DNA of 64,000 nucleotides from Bowmanella denitrificans (GTDB lineage: Bacteria; Pseudomonadota; Gammaproteobacteria; Enterobacterales; Alteromonadaceae). The DNA lies in contig NZ_PEBU01000005.1 in NCBI RefSeq assembly GCF_002887595.1, forward strand, positions 285,105-349,104, given 5' to 3'. Below are positions 47,496 to 56,754 of the stretch, piece after piece. Positions within the stretch are counted from its first letter, which is position 1. Every line of letters starts with the position of its first letter. A model generated the notes under the pieces. The model saw only the letters and a program-made list of their open reading frames with translations, was not told the DNA's origin and ran no database searches. The position numbers and the translations under genes are program-made.

Positions 47496-47526
47496 AGGCT
47501 AAAGTTTAACCTTATGGGAAGGTCAA
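47496..47526 (-). promoter_or_regulatory. CueR-controlled copA promoter with 19-bp spacer
   Basis: Read leftward: -35 TTGACC (47526-47521), exactly 19 bp, -10 TAGCCT (47501-47496). The spacer begins TTCCCATAAGGTT, giving the ACCTT-n5-AAGGT dyad. The long spacer and dyad are the mark of MerR/CueR-activated promoters. Confidence 0.82.
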
Positions 47527-47648
47527 GGTTGTATTTTCATCTTCCTTAAAAACATCCCGCCGACTGTAAACAATTTGTCATGCTGCTGTCGCACCATAGC
47601 GCCTTGCCTTATTCAGGCCAGAGTTAGCTGGCCGCCACTGCAAGGCCT

Positions 47649-50321
47649 TTGATAATCGTGTTGAGTCGGCGATGGCAGCTTTGGCTGTACAGTCTGTGTC
47701 TGGTTACCCGAAGCGTTGTTGCGGCCCCGCCTGATGCGGCCGACTCCTCAGCCATTCGGGTGACTATCACCGCCGGTTCTGTTGAGCAAGCACTCAAACA
47801 AGTCTCCGAACTCTTCAATGCCAATATCCTCTACCCGGCCGGGCTGCTTTCGCAGCAGCACCCCCCCGCTATCAACGGGCAGTACAACTTTAGGCAGGTA
47901 CTGGCGCTATTACTGAGCAAACAGCCGGTGCAGGTGCAATGGCTTAACACAAAAAGCGTGATCCTTACCGCCACAGCACAGGACAAACAACCGCGCTCTG
48001 ACGTCAGCCCGCAGCAAAACGCTCAGGCCATGGATGAAATCATCGTCACCGGCACCCGGGTTGCTGCCCGTACCCGTTACGACTCCATGTCGGCCATCGA
48101 TATTCTGACCACGCCAGATGGCACCGGCTCAGAAGACTTGCTCAATACCCTGGCCTTTTACCTGCCCAGCTTTACCGCCTTTCGCCTGCCACTGAATGAC
48201 GGACGGATCTTTAACCGTTCCTTTGGCTTACGCGGGCTGAATTCAGACCACACCCTGATCCTGGTCAACGGTAAACGCCGCCACCGCTCGGCCTTTGTGG
48301 AAACCGAGGACGGCCACCCCATCGACCTGTCAAAAATCCCCAGCAACGCCATTAAACGAATTGAGGTTATGCGCGACGGTGCCTCCGCCCAGTACGGCTC
48401 TGATGCCCTGGCCGGAGTCATTAATGTGATCCTGGAAGACGGCGAGCAAAGCGCTGGCTTCGCTCAGTACGGCCAGTATTTTCAGGGGGATGGCGTCAAC
48501 TGGCGCAGTGGTATGCGTTTAGGCTGGCAGGACGACGAGGATTTCTCGATGTTGAGCCTGTCCGGTTATCGTAATGCACCCACATCCAGAGGCACGCAGC
48601 CGCAAGATGCCAGAATATTTGCCCAGCAGCATCCCGAGCTGAAGGTGCCCAACCCGGTACAACGCTGGGGACTGCCAGAGCAGGAAGGACTGCAGCTGGC
48701 GTTTAATACTCAGCAGCACCTCAGTGAGCACATCAGTGCCTTTGCCTTTGGCACTCTGGCACATGCTTATGGCGTGTCAGATTTTAACTGGCGTAACCCG
48801 GATACCAATCTGGTCTATCAACCCAGCAGCCAGTATCCGGATTTCAACCTGTTGGATATTTATCCGGTCGGCTTTACCCCCAGATTTGGCCAGCGAGAGT
48901 CGGATGTGTCGCTGCATACTGGTATCAGCACCCTGGCTGAAGCGCGCCCGCTGGCCGAACTCAGCCTGGGCTTTGGGCAAAACCGCATCCGCTACTTTTT
49001 AACTAACAGCATCAATGCCTCCTTAGGCCCACACAGCCCCACGGCCTTTCATCCCGGCGACTTAACCCAGCAGGAAGTGACCCTGGACGCCAGCATCAAC
49101 CAGCAAACCAACTGGTCGGCTAAACGGCTACCAATTAATCTGGCCACCGGCTTGCAATTGCGCCGCGAGCGTTACCGGGTGCAGGCCGGCGATCCCGCGT
49201 CCTATGCGGTGGGTCCTGCAGCCATCGAAGGCCTGCCCTCGGGCGCCAACGGCTTTCCCGGCTATTCACCACTGCAAGCGGGTAGCTTTACCCAGCAGGG
49301 GGTATCGGCCTATGCCGATATGGATATCACCTTAAGCGCGCCGCTACGCCTGAACCTTGCTGCCCGTTATGAAAGCTACTCGCTGTTTTCGTCCATGCTG
49401 CGCGGCAAACTGGCCCTGTGGTACCAGCTCGCTCCTGGCATTATACTGCGTAGCACCCTGTCTAATGGCTTTCGCGCGCCCACCGCTGGCCAGGTATTCA
49501 GTGAACGTACCTCGCAATCCCTGAACAGCAGCTTTGATGCCATCACCACCAGCGGCCGCTTTTCCCCCAATGCAGAGGTAGCGGCAGTATTATCCGAGCG
49601 CCCCGACGTGACTATTCGCCCGTTGCGGGCCGAAAAGTCGGTGAATATCAGTGCCGGTGTAGGCTTCAGCCTGCCCGGGGACTTTGATTTAACCCTGGAT
49701 TTGTATCGTATTGATCTGAGCGACAGATTTGGCCTGTCTCCCACTTACAGTCTGACCAGCGACGAGCAGCAACGACTGGCAACATACAGCCAGTATCAGG
49801 TAGCCAATGTGCGCTTTTTCCAGAATATATTTAATACCCGCACCAGCGGCGTGGATCTGGTGCTGACCCACAGCAGTCTGCTCGGCAGCGGCCAGTTATT
49901 TATCTCGGCAGCCTATAACTACAACCGTACCCAAGTAACAGGCGGCGAGCTGAAGGATAATCTAATCCGCCGCACCCAACAGGAACAAGGCGTGCCCCAG
50001 CACCGCGCCAGCCTGTCGGCCAGCTATCTGAGCGGTCCCTGGGAATGGCGGGCCGGTTGGCGCTATATCGGTAGCTGGCAGGATCAGGCCATCAGCGATT
50101 CGGAGCAATTCCAGCAGTTTTCGCCCTTGCAGCTGTTTGATCTGTCGCTGACCTATGTCATCGACGCGGCGCTCAGCGTGAAATTCGGCATTGAAAACCT
50201 GTTTGACACTTACCCCGACGAAGCCAGCCTGCAATCCAACCGCGGGCTGCGTTATTCACGTAATTCGCCCTACGACACCGATGGGGGGCAGTGGTATCTG
50301 CGCACCAACTTTGCTTTTTAA
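47649..50321 (+). CDS. TonB-dependent receptor with STN domain
   Basis: About 890 residues. Start is unsure: TTG 47649, GTG 47658 and TTG 47661 are all possible, no ATG is suitable. Signal peptide LWLYSLCLVTRSVVA, STN domain (about residues 38-95, GSVEQALKQVSELFNANIL), TonB-box-like DEIIVTGTR, plug (LRGLNSDHTLILVNGKRRHR, RDGASAQYGSDALAGVIN), barrel ending LRTNFAF. It is a paralogue of the next gene (same plug and several identical barrel segments such as ERTSQ/ERVSQ-type, TFSLTTDE/TYSLTSDE), but only this one has an STN domain. Its sigma/FecR partners are 4 kb downstream. Confidence 0.9.
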   Translation: MIIVLSRRWQLWLYSLCLVTRSVVAAPPDAADSSAIRVTITAGSVEQALKQVSELFNANILYPAGLLSQQHPPAINGQYNFRQVLALLLSKQPVQVQWLNTKSVILTATAQDKQPRSDVSPQQNAQAMDEIIVTGTRVAARTRYDSMSAIDILTTPDGTGSEDLLNTLAFYLPSFTAFRLPLNDGRIFNRSFGLRGLNSDHTLILVNGKRRHRSAFVETEDGHPIDLSKIPSNAIKRIEVMRDGASAQYGSDALAGVINVILEDGEQSAGFAQYGQYFQGDGVNWRSGMRLGWQDDEDFSMLSLSGYRNAPTSRGTQPQDARIFAQQHPELKVPNPVQRWGLPEQEGLQLAFNTQQHLSEHISAFAFGTLAHAYGVSDFNWRNPDTNLVYQPSSQYPDFNLLDIYPVGFTPRFGQRESDVSLHTGISTLAEARPLAELSLGFGQNRIRYFLTNSINASLGPHSPTAFHPGDLTQQEVTLDASINQQTNWSAKRLPINLATGLQLRRERYRVQAGDPASYAVGPAAIEGLPSGANGFPGYSPLQAGSFTQQGVSAYADMDITLSAPLRLNLAARYESYSLFSSMLRGKLALWYQLAPGIILRSTLSNGFRAPTAGQVFSERTSQSLNSSFDAITTSGRFSPNAEVAAVLSERPDVTIRPLRAEKSVNISAGVGFSLPGDFDLTLDLYRIDLSDRFGLSPTYSLTSDEQQRLATYSQYQVANVRFFQNIFNTRTSGVDLVLTHSSLLGSGQLFISAAYNYNRTQVTGGELKDNLIRRTQQEQGVPQHRASLSASYLSGPWEWRAGWRYIGSWQDQAISDSEQFQQFSPLQLFDLSLTYVIDAALSVKFGIENLFDTYPDEASLQSNRGLRYSRNSPYDTDGGQWYLRTNFAF

Positions 50322-50486
50322 TCAACATGCTAGCGAGAGGAAAGGGCGCTGTTTATATGAAACTTTTATGAACATTGCCAATCTGCCAACAGATGCCTGA
50401 CACCGCTGCGTCTTTACCCAGGAAGCCCTTGCATAAGGCAATGGGCGGCAACGCAATAAACTGTGCCACACACACTGGGAAACACC

Positions 50487-52904
50487 ATGAAACACCTGAA
50501 TAAAACCGCCACCTATGGCTGCCTTGTCTTGGCGTCCAGCTCCACCCTGGCCCTGTCTGCCCACGCGCAAGAGGTGGCTGGTGCAGCCCCCGCTAATCTG
50601 GAAAGCATTATTGTGACCGGCACCCGTCAGGCCAACCGCACCGTATTCGACTCCATGGCGCCGATTGATTTGATTGACGCCTCCGCCATCGACAGCACCA
50701 CCTCAGAAGATTTGCTCGACAGCGTGGCGCAAATAGTGCCGTCTTTTAAGGTGCAGCGTTTACCTATGGCCGACGGTCAGGTGTTTGTGCGCCCGGCCTC
50801 CTTACGTGGCTTATCCGCCGACCATACGCTGGTGCTGGTCAATGGCAAACGTCTGCACCGCGCCGCACTGCTGGGCAGCAACGGCGCCCAGTCGGCTGAC
50901 CTGGCGTCTATTCCCTCCTACGCCATTAAGCGTATCGAAGTGCTGCGCGACGGCGCTTCGGCCCAGTATGGCTCAGATGCCATTGCCGGGGTGATTAATA
51001 TTATCCTGGATGACAAGGCCGGTTATCAGGCCTTCAGTCAGTTTTCCCAATATTTTGAAGGGGACGGTACCGCCTACCGCGCCGGGGTACAGGGCGGATG
51101 GGATCTGAATAACCGCGGCTACCTGGCCACCACCTTTGAATACTATGATGCCGAGCGCACTGCCCGTTCCCGTCAGCGCCCGGATGCCGAAGCCTATCAG
51201 GCCGCTCACCCGGAAGTAACCTTACGTAACCCGGTACAGGATTGGGGCCAGCCAGATCGCGATGCCCTGCGTTTTGCCCTGAATTCCCAATACAGCCTGA
51301 CCGACAACACCGATGCCTACCTGTTTGGTACCTACAACCAAGGCAGCGGCATGAGCGACTTTAACTGGCGTAATCCTGAGTCTTCGGTATTCAACAAAAG
51401 CGAAACCTACCCGAATTTTGATTTGAAAGATCTGTATCCAGCTGGTTTCGCCCCACATTTTGGCCAGGATGATCGTGATTTGTCGATTTATGTGGGTGCA
51501 AAGGGCATTGTGGGCCAGTTAAGCTGGGATGCCTCCGTCAGCCAGGGCAACAATAAAATCGACTATCAGTTGTCCAATACCATCAACGCCTCATTAGGCT
51601 CTGACAGCCCCACAGCGTTTTATGCCGGTAGCCTGGAACAGGACGAGTTTACCGCCAACCTGGATGCCAGCTATCTGTTGCAAAACGATTGGTTTGCCGA
51701 TGATCTGAATATTGCCTTCGGTGCCGAGTACCGCCAGGAAACCTACAAAGTATCCTCAGGTGACGAAGCCTCTTATCTGGTTGGCCCGGCCGCCAAGGAA
51801 GGCCTGCCATCCGGCTCCAACGGCTTCTTCGGTTTCAGCCCGGCCCAGTCGGGTGACTTTGATCAGGACAGCGTGGCCTTGTATGTGGATATGGAAACCA
51901 TGCTAAGCAGCGCCTGGACAATTGGCCTGGCGGCCCGTTACGAAGACTTCTCCGAATTCGGCGATACCCAGAACGGTAAGATTTCCACCCGTTATGCCCT
52001 GTCGGACCATGCCGCCTTGCGTGCTACTTACTCCACCGGCTTTCGTGCCCCAACCCCAGGCCAGCTGTTTAGCGAACGGGTGTCTCAGGGCTTAGATACC
52101 AATACCCTGGAAGTCTTTACCCGTGGACGTTACAGCCCGCAGGGCGAGATTGCACAGATTATTAATGCGCGCAGCGACGCCAACATTGCCTCACTGACCC
52201 CTGAAGAGTCCAACAACCTGTCACTGGGCTTCACCTATCAGGATGCCAGCGGCCTGAACGCCAGCATCGACTTCTACCGTATCAGCATCTCGGACCGCTT
52301 CGGCACGTCCACCACCTTTAGCCTGACCACAGACGAGCGCGCCAAGCTTATCGCACTGGGAGTGACTGGGGCCGAAAGCATCACCAGTGTGAACTTCTTC
52401 CAGAATGACTACGACACCAAAACCACCGGTGTGGACCTGGTACTGAGCCGCAAGTTCGAACTGGGCGAAGGCAACCTGAATCTGGTGGCGGCTTACAACT
52501 ACAACAAAACCGAAGTAACCGGCGGCGATATCAGCCGCAATGAAACCCAGCGCATTCTGTTGGAAGAACGGCTGCCCAAACAGGCCGGTAACCTCAGCGC
52601 CAGTTATAGCTGGGCAGACATCACCTTGAATGCCAAGCTGCGTTACTACGGTAGCTGGAAAGACAGCTCCGGCAATGCCGACGGCGATATTTTCCAGCAG
52701 TTCGGTGCCGAGACCTTCTTTGATATCGGTTTGAACTACGATATCACCCCCGCCATTGCCCTGAGCCTGAACGTGGAAAACCTGTTCGACAACTACCCAG
52801 AAGAGGCCACCTTTCAGGCCAACCGTGGCTTGATTTACTCGCGTAATGCGCCGTACGACTCAGACGGCGGCAACTATTCACTGCGTGTGGATATGAAGTT
52901 CTAA
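50487..52904 (+). CDS. TonB-dependent receptor, paralogue without STN
   Basis: 805 residues from ATG 50487 (the frame opens at a GTG 24 bases earlier). Signal peptide to LSAHA, TonB-box-like ESIIVTGTR, plug (LRGLSADHTLVLVNGKRLHR, RDGASAQYGSDAIAGVIN), barrel ending RVDMKF. Closely parallels the preceding receptor along the whole plug and barrel, so the pair arose by tandem duplication with loss or gain of the STN module. Probably transports the same class of substrate while the STN copy also signals. Confidence 0.93.
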   Translation: MKHLNKTATYGCLVLASSSTLALSAHAQEVAGAAPANLESIIVTGTRQANRTVFDSMAPIDLIDASAIDSTTSEDLLDSVAQIVPSFKVQRLPMADGQVFVRPASLRGLSADHTLVLVNGKRLHRAALLGSNGAQSADLASIPSYAIKRIEVLRDGASAQYGSDAIAGVINIILDDKAGYQAFSQFSQYFEGDGTAYRAGVQGGWDLNNRGYLATTFEYYDAERTARSRQRPDAEAYQAAHPEVTLRNPVQDWGQPDRDALRFALNSQYSLTDNTDAYLFGTYNQGSGMSDFNWRNPESSVFNKSETYPNFDLKDLYPAGFAPHFGQDDRDLSIYVGAKGIVGQLSWDASVSQGNNKIDYQLSNTINASLGSDSPTAFYAGSLEQDEFTANLDASYLLQNDWFADDLNIAFGAEYRQETYKVSSGDEASYLVGPAAKEGLPSGSNGFFGFSPAQSGDFDQDSVALYVDMETMLSSAWTIGLAARYEDFSEFGDTQNGKISTRYALSDHAALRATYSTGFRAPTPGQLFSERVSQGLDTNTLEVFTRGRYSPQGEIAQIINARSDANIASLTPEESNNLSLGFTYQDASGLNASIDFYRISISDRFGTSTTFSLTTDERAKLIALGVTGAESITSVNFFQNDYDTKTTGVDLVLSRKFELGEGNLNLVAAYNYNKTEVTGGDISRNETQRILLEERLPKQAGNLSASYSWADITLNAKLRYYGSWKDSSGNADGDIFQQFGAETFFDIGLNYDITPAIALSLNVENLFDNYPEEATFQANRGLIYSRNAPYDSDGGNYSLRVDMKF

Positions 52905-52914
52905 CTCCAGGCAT

Positions 52915-53003
52915 GGTCACAAAACTGTGACCTTATCTGGCTAGAGTACCCGCCTGTCCGGCCCAAGCGCCGGACAGGCTGATTAGCCCGGCCTTGACCG
53001 GGC
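52915..53003. other. Three consecutive intercistronic hairpins
   Basis: GGTCACA/TGTGACC (52915-52932), the 11-bp perfect stem GCCTGTCCGGC/GCCGGACAGGC (52952-52979) and GCCCGG/CCGGGC (52986-53003) follow one another between the second receptor and the aminotransferase gene. None has a good T-tract. They may set a lower level of the downstream genes or protect the receptor mRNA. Confidence 0.65.
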
Positions 53004-53030
53004 ATTATGTTGTAAGCAAGAGGTATCATC

Positions 53031-54338
53031 ATGAGCAGCTTTACCCGGCGTCAGTTTCTTACCACCAGTCTGGCATCGGCCGCCGCCGGTTCACTTTTGG
53101 CCTCCCCGGCCGGCTGGTCAGCGCCACTGCCAAGCTCTGCACAATCGGCCCTGGCACAAGCCCAGGACGAAGCCTATTGGGCACAAGTTGCCAGCCAGTA
53201 TGATGTGCGACCCGGGATTATCAATGTGGAAAACGGCAACTGGGGCATTATGGCAAGGCCGGTGATGCAGGCCTATTTCAAACATACCGAGCGGGTCAAT
53301 CGTGATAACTCCTATTTCTCCCGCCGCCAGTACTGGCCGCTGTTAAAAGATATAGTCGCCAGCGTGGCCGACCGTCTGGCTGCCAAACCCGAGGAAATCG
53401 GCTTAACCCGCGGAGCCACCGAAGCCCTGCAAAATCTGATTGGCGGCTTCATCGGCTTAACAAAAGGTGATGCCCTGATGTACGCCGACCTGGATTATGG
53501 CGCCATGCAGGATGCCATGCGCACTAAGGCCGCCCAATGCGGCGCCGAGGTGATCGAGCTGGCCATACCCGAACCGGCTGACCATCAGGGGCTGATAGCC
53601 TTTTATCAGGCGGCTTTCGCCCGCCATCCTAATTGCAAACTGCTGCTGCTTACCCATATCAGCCACCGCACCGGGCTGGTGATGCCGGTAAAAGAAATCA
53701 CTGCCGCCGCACGGGAGCGTGGTATCGCCGTGATTGTGGATGCCGCCCATTCCTGGGGGCAGATGGACTTTGGTGTAGCAGACCTTGGCGCCGATTTTAT
53801 CGGCTTTAACCTGCATAAATGGATGGGCGCGCCGCTTGGGGTTGGCGTGATGTATATCCGCCAGGGCAAACTTGAGCAGATTGCTGCCAATATGTCGGCC
53901 GCACCGGGTCAGGAACACAGCATCTGGGGTAAATTTCACTCCGGCACCAGTAACTTTGCCGCCTTTCTTAGCGTACCCGATGCCTTTGCCTTTCATGACC
54001 AAATAGGCGCCAGGGCCAAAGCCGCACGGCTGCAATACTTACGTAATCTGTGGGTTGATGAGGTACGCCAGCTTGAGGGCATTGATATTCTCACCCCGCA
54101 AGACCCGCGTCTGCATGCCGGTATTACCTCGTTTCGCATTAAGGGCCACACCAGCAGCGCACAAAACCGCGCCATTGCCGAATATCTGCTGGCCGAGCAC
54201 CAAGTGTTTTGCGTACATCGCGACGGACTTCAAAACGGTAGTTGCGTGCGCATTACCCCAAGCCTGTATAACAGCGCCGAAGATCTGAAACTTACCGCCA
54301 AGGCCATTGCCCATGCCGTCAGCCGATTTGCTGCTTAA
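53031..54338 (+). CDS. Tat-exported class V aminotransferase-fold PLP enzyme (isopenicillin-N-epimerase-like)
   Basis: 435 residues. The N terminus SFTRRQFLTTSLASAAAG is a twin-arginine (Tat) signal, so the folded holoenzyme is exported. The class V fold is seen in IGLTRGATEALQNLIGGF, HISHRTGLVMPVKEI, VDAAHSWGQMDF (PLP-binding Asp) and FNLHKWMGAPLG (PLP Lys263). The group includes isopenicillin N epimerase, cysteine desulfurase and selenocysteine lyase relatives; reaction here is unknown. It lies between two TonB receptors and a sigma/FecR pair, so it likely processes the imported, presumably amine- or amino-acid-containing substrate in the periplasm. Confidence 0.88.
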   Translation: MSSFTRRQFLTTSLASAAAGSLLASPAGWSAPLPSSAQSALAQAQDEAYWAQVASQYDVRPGIINVENGNWGIMARPVMQAYFKHTERVNRDNSYFSRRQYWPLLKDIVASVADRLAAKPEEIGLTRGATEALQNLIGGFIGLTKGDALMYADLDYGAMQDAMRTKAAQCGAEVIELAIPEPADHQGLIAFYQAAFARHPNCKLLLLTHISHRTGLVMPVKEITAAARERGIAVIVDAAHSWGQMDFGVADLGADFIGFNLHKWMGAPLGVGVMYIRQGKLEQIAANMSAAPGQEHSIWGKFHSGTSNFAAFLSVPDAFAFHDQIGARAKAARLQYLRNLWVDEVRQLEGIDILTPQDPRLHAGITSFRIKGHTSSAQNRAIAEYLLAEHQVFCVHRDGLQNGSCVRITPSLYNSAEDLKLTAKAIAHAVSRFAA

Positions 54339-54882
54339 CCACGCAGCGCTGACCGGGCCCGGCGCAGCAGCTGGCACTAAGCGCAACCTTGAGCGCCTCT
54401 ACCAAAGCCATGCCCCGGCGCTGCTGCGCTACGCCTGTAGCAAAGGCGCTTCCCAGCACGACGCCGAAGAGCTGGTGCAGGAGCTGTTTATTCGCTTGTC
54501 CCACTACGACAACCTGCCGCAACTGCATAATGAAATGGCCTTTTTACGCACTGTGGTAGTCAATCTGTTGCGCGACCGTCACCGGCGCAACCAGCATGCG
54601 CCCCAGTGGGTGGAATATGACGAATCAAACCATGAGCACCACTGCCTGGTGCCAGAGCCGGAGGCCCAGCTTAGCCAGCAACAGGCCGTGGCCCAGGCCG
54701 AGGCCGATCTTGCACAACTCCCCGCCCTGACCCGGCGGATATTTTTACTTAACCGAATCCAGAGCCTGTCCTATGAGGACATTGCCACCCAACTGAACAT
54801 CGGCGTGATGGTGGTCAGACGGCATTTGCGCGACGCTCTGATGCATTTGACCCAGAGGCGTATGCAACGTGAACAGCAGTAA
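54313..54882 (+). CDS. FecI-type ECF sigma factor overlapping the PLP enzyme gene
   Basis: 189 residues from ATG 54313 (a TTG 6 bases earlier is also in frame). Region 2: SQHDAEELVQELFIRLSHYD and FLRTVVVNLLRDRHRR; region 4: LPALTRRIFLLNRIQSLSYED and LNIGVMVVRRHLRDALMHL. The first 26 bases lie inside the end of the PLP enzyme gene in another frame, and its end overlaps the FecR gene, so translation of all three is coupled. Here sigma and FecR sit at the 3' end of the operon, unlike the other two sets in the window. Confidence 0.9.
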   Translation: MPSADLLLNHAALTGPGAAAGTKRNLERLYQSHAPALLRYACSKGASQHDAEELVQELFIRLSHYDNLPQLHNEMAFLRTVVVNLLRDRHRRNQHAPQWVEYDESNHEHHCLVPEPEAQLSQQQAVAQAEADLAQLPALTRRIFLLNRIQSLSYEDIATQLNIGVMVVRRHLRDALMHLTQRRMQREQQ

Positions 54883-55903
54883 CCAAGGCTATAGCCATCC
54901 AAACAGGGTTATCGACCCACAGATCCTGGCCGAGGCCTGTGACTGGCTGCTGGATATTGAAGCCAGCCCCGCCATACTGACCTCCGCCAAATTTGAAGCC
55001 TGGTTACGCGCCCATCCCGAGCATGTGCGCGCCTTTAATCATGCGGCCAATACCTGGCAACTGGGCGGTGTGCTAAACCTTGACGCAAACAGCCTGGACC
55101 AGCCAATCGTGCCGCCGTCGCCCCAGGTGATTTCAATAGCAGAACGTCGCCCGGCCAAAAGCCTGAGCAAAGTACTGACCGCCCTGGCCGCTACGGTGTG
55201 CCTGTTGGTGTTCAGCCTGTCGCTGCTGCCAACTACACCAGCATCAAACAATATACTGGCCTACCAAACCCAACAAGGCGAGATTCAACAGCTGCAGCTT
55301 AGCGATAGCAGTGCGCTCTATCTGGACAGCAGCAGCCGGGTACGGGTGCAGATGCAGGAACACCGCCGTGAAGTGGAGCTGATCCAGGGCCGGGTCTTCA
55401 GCCAGGTCGCCCATCAGCCCAGGGAGTTTGTGGTGATGCTAAATCAGAGTACCGAGTTTGTGGCTCTGGGCACCGCCTACTCAGTGGAAAAGCTGGCCAG
55501 CGCCTGGACGCTGGAGGTCTATCAGGGCGTGGTTGGGGTACGCGGCGGAGCGCTCAGCGGCACCGCGCCGGTGCATGCCGGTTGGGGCCTGAAATATCAG
55601 GACAATAAACTCAGCCGATATCGCCTGCCCCCCGGTTTACAGGCCGGTCAACCGGACTGGAGCAGTCATCGTATTCAGTTTGATGATACCCGGCTGGAGC
55701 AGGCCATCCGCCAGATCAACCGCTATAGCCTGCAGCCGCTGGTGTTACAGGATAAAGACCTGGCCGGGTTTGCCATTTCCGGGGTGTTTAACCTGCAGGA
55801 TGTGGAGGACTTTGTACAAAGCGTGGAGGGGTTGACCCAAACCCGTAGCGTGAAAACCCCTGAGGGGATTTTATTGGGTTTGCCACGGGGGGCTGATGAC
55901 TGA
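54869..55903 (+). CDS. FecR-family sigma regulator
   Basis: 344 residues from a GTG start inside the sigma gene (14-base overlap). N-terminal DUF4880-like domain (ILAEACDWLLDIEASPAIL..., LRAHPEHVRAFNHAANTW), one membrane helix (LTALAATVCLLVFSLSLLP), periplasmic FecR domain (TQQGEIQQLQLSDSSALYLD, VALGTAYSVEKL) and STN-like C terminus (IRQINRYSLQPLVL). It should receive its signal from the STN receptor at 47649. Confidence 0.9.
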   Translation: MNSSNQGYSHPNRVIDPQILAEACDWLLDIEASPAILTSAKFEAWLRAHPEHVRAFNHAANTWQLGGVLNLDANSLDQPIVPPSPQVISIAERRPAKSLSKVLTALAATVCLLVFSLSLLPTTPASNNILAYQTQQGEIQQLQLSDSSALYLDSSSRVRVQMQEHRREVELIQGRVFSQVAHQPREFVVMLNQSTEFVALGTAYSVEKLASAWTLEVYQGVVGVRGGALSGTAPVHAGWGLKYQDNKLSRYRLPPGLQAGQPDWSSHRIQFDDTRLEQAIRQINRYSLQPLVLQDKDLAGFAISGVFNLQDVEDFVQSVEGLTQTRSVKTPEGILLGLPRGADD

Positions 55904-55923
55904 GTAAGCCTCTCGGGCCAACC

Positions 55924-56136
55924 AAAGCTGTTCGAGCTGGTCTCGGCGCAGATTTATTAGCTACTACAGGCAAAAGAATAGCGTCACCACGAAGGACACG
56001 AAGCGCACGAAGGCTCAAAAGAGACCAGCCACTCTTCGTGTTCTTCTGATCTTCGTGGTAAAGAAACAGGCACCTGCAAAAGGCTTGGATACGTGACTTC
56101 CTTGTCCTATATGACACTCCATCCATGGAGCGCCAG
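55924..56136. repeat. Dispersed composite repeat, copy A
   Basis: About 210 bp sharing modules in the same order with 58706-58905: AAAGCTGTTC..., ACCACGAAGG paired with CTTCGTGGTA, GTGACTTCCTTGTCCTATAT and TATGACACTCC...GCGCCAG. It follows the last FecR gene and marks the left border of the repeat-rich zone. No coding signal is convincing in it. Confidence 0.8.
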
Positions 56137-56185
56137 CGAGTCCAGCCCACGCTCCTTTCGGGCGATTTGTCCACCCTTGTTAGGC
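56130..56185 (-). other. Truncated attC-like site after the DUF6998-like gene
   Basis: Read leftward, GCCTAACAAGGGTGGAC (56185-56169) fits the RYYYAAC core start of an integron attC and contains the gene's TAA stop, as is usual in cassettes. The other half with GTTRRRY is not found; it seems replaced by the repeat at 55924-56136. Confidence 0.45.
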
Positions 56186-56635
56186 GATTTTTGGCACACG
56201 TTGAAACACCTTTACTTGCTGGTTCAGTATTTTAAGTTTATGAATTGATATTTGATACTGGCCATTTGAGGGTAATGCTTTACCGCTGAACTGCTGCCAT
56301 ACCATAGCGCCAGGGCCATTAAATACTTCTTCGAACGTACCGTCCGGTAATATTTTAATGATAATTGTATGCTCTGGTTCACCACGAAATGCTACTGACT
56401 TTGATTGAGTCGCCTTAATTTCAACCTTAACTCCCGAGCTTGTAACGGCATCGAAGCCCTTATTTGACGCAGGCATAAGTTCTAAACCATAAGCGTCGGC
56501 AACCAAACACTCGCCAATACTGCCAACCATATGGCCATCAGGAGTAAAATGCCTGCCAGGAAACATATCCTCTAGCTCATCCACTGTCGTGTAGAGCTGC
56601 TTTACAAGATTTTGGAATTTCTCGTGATCTATCAT
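56180..56635 (-). CDS. DUF6998-like protein with PD-(D/E)xK-like motif
   Basis: 151 residues, no signal peptide. SIGECLVADAYGLELMPASN, KGFDAVTSSGVKVEIKATQS and GEPEHTIII followed by FNGPGAMVWQQFSG match the DUF6998 pattern as I know it. Asp62, Glu72 and Lys74 (with Glu42 in GE) give the D-x9-E-x-K spacing of PD-(D/E)xK nuclease folds, so a DNA-acting or restriction-related role is possible but unproven. Its stop codon lies in an attC-like core and an attC-like hairpin precedes it, so it appears to be an integron gene cassette. Confidence 0.7.
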   Translation of the reverse strand: MIDHEKFQNLVKQLYTTVDELEDMFPGRHFTPDGHMVGSIGECLVADAYGLELMPASNKGFDAVTSSGVKVEIKATQSKSVAFRGEPEHTIIIKILPDGTFEEVFNGPGAMVWQQFSGKALPSNGQYQISIHKLKILNQQVKVFQRVPKIA

Positions 56636-56636
56636 T

Positions 56637-56727
56637 GTCGCTTAATACCCTGCTTAGGGGCAAAAATACGAAGGCTAGAATCTGAACGGAGTAACGCCGC
56701 CCATGTGTAAGAGCCCCAGTTAGCGAC
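56637..56727 (-). other. attC-like hairpin between two leftward cassette genes
   Basis: Read leftward, it begins GTCGCTAACTGGGGC and ends GCCCCTAAGCAGGGTATT then AAGCGAC, arms that pair imperfectly over 91 bp. The right end resembles the GCCCCTTAGGCGGGCGTTA end of Vibrio-type repeats, with the core GTTA changed to ATTA. Assignment is by eye. Confidence 0.5.
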
Positions 56728-56754
56728 TATAACTATTTTTATACATTCGGACCT

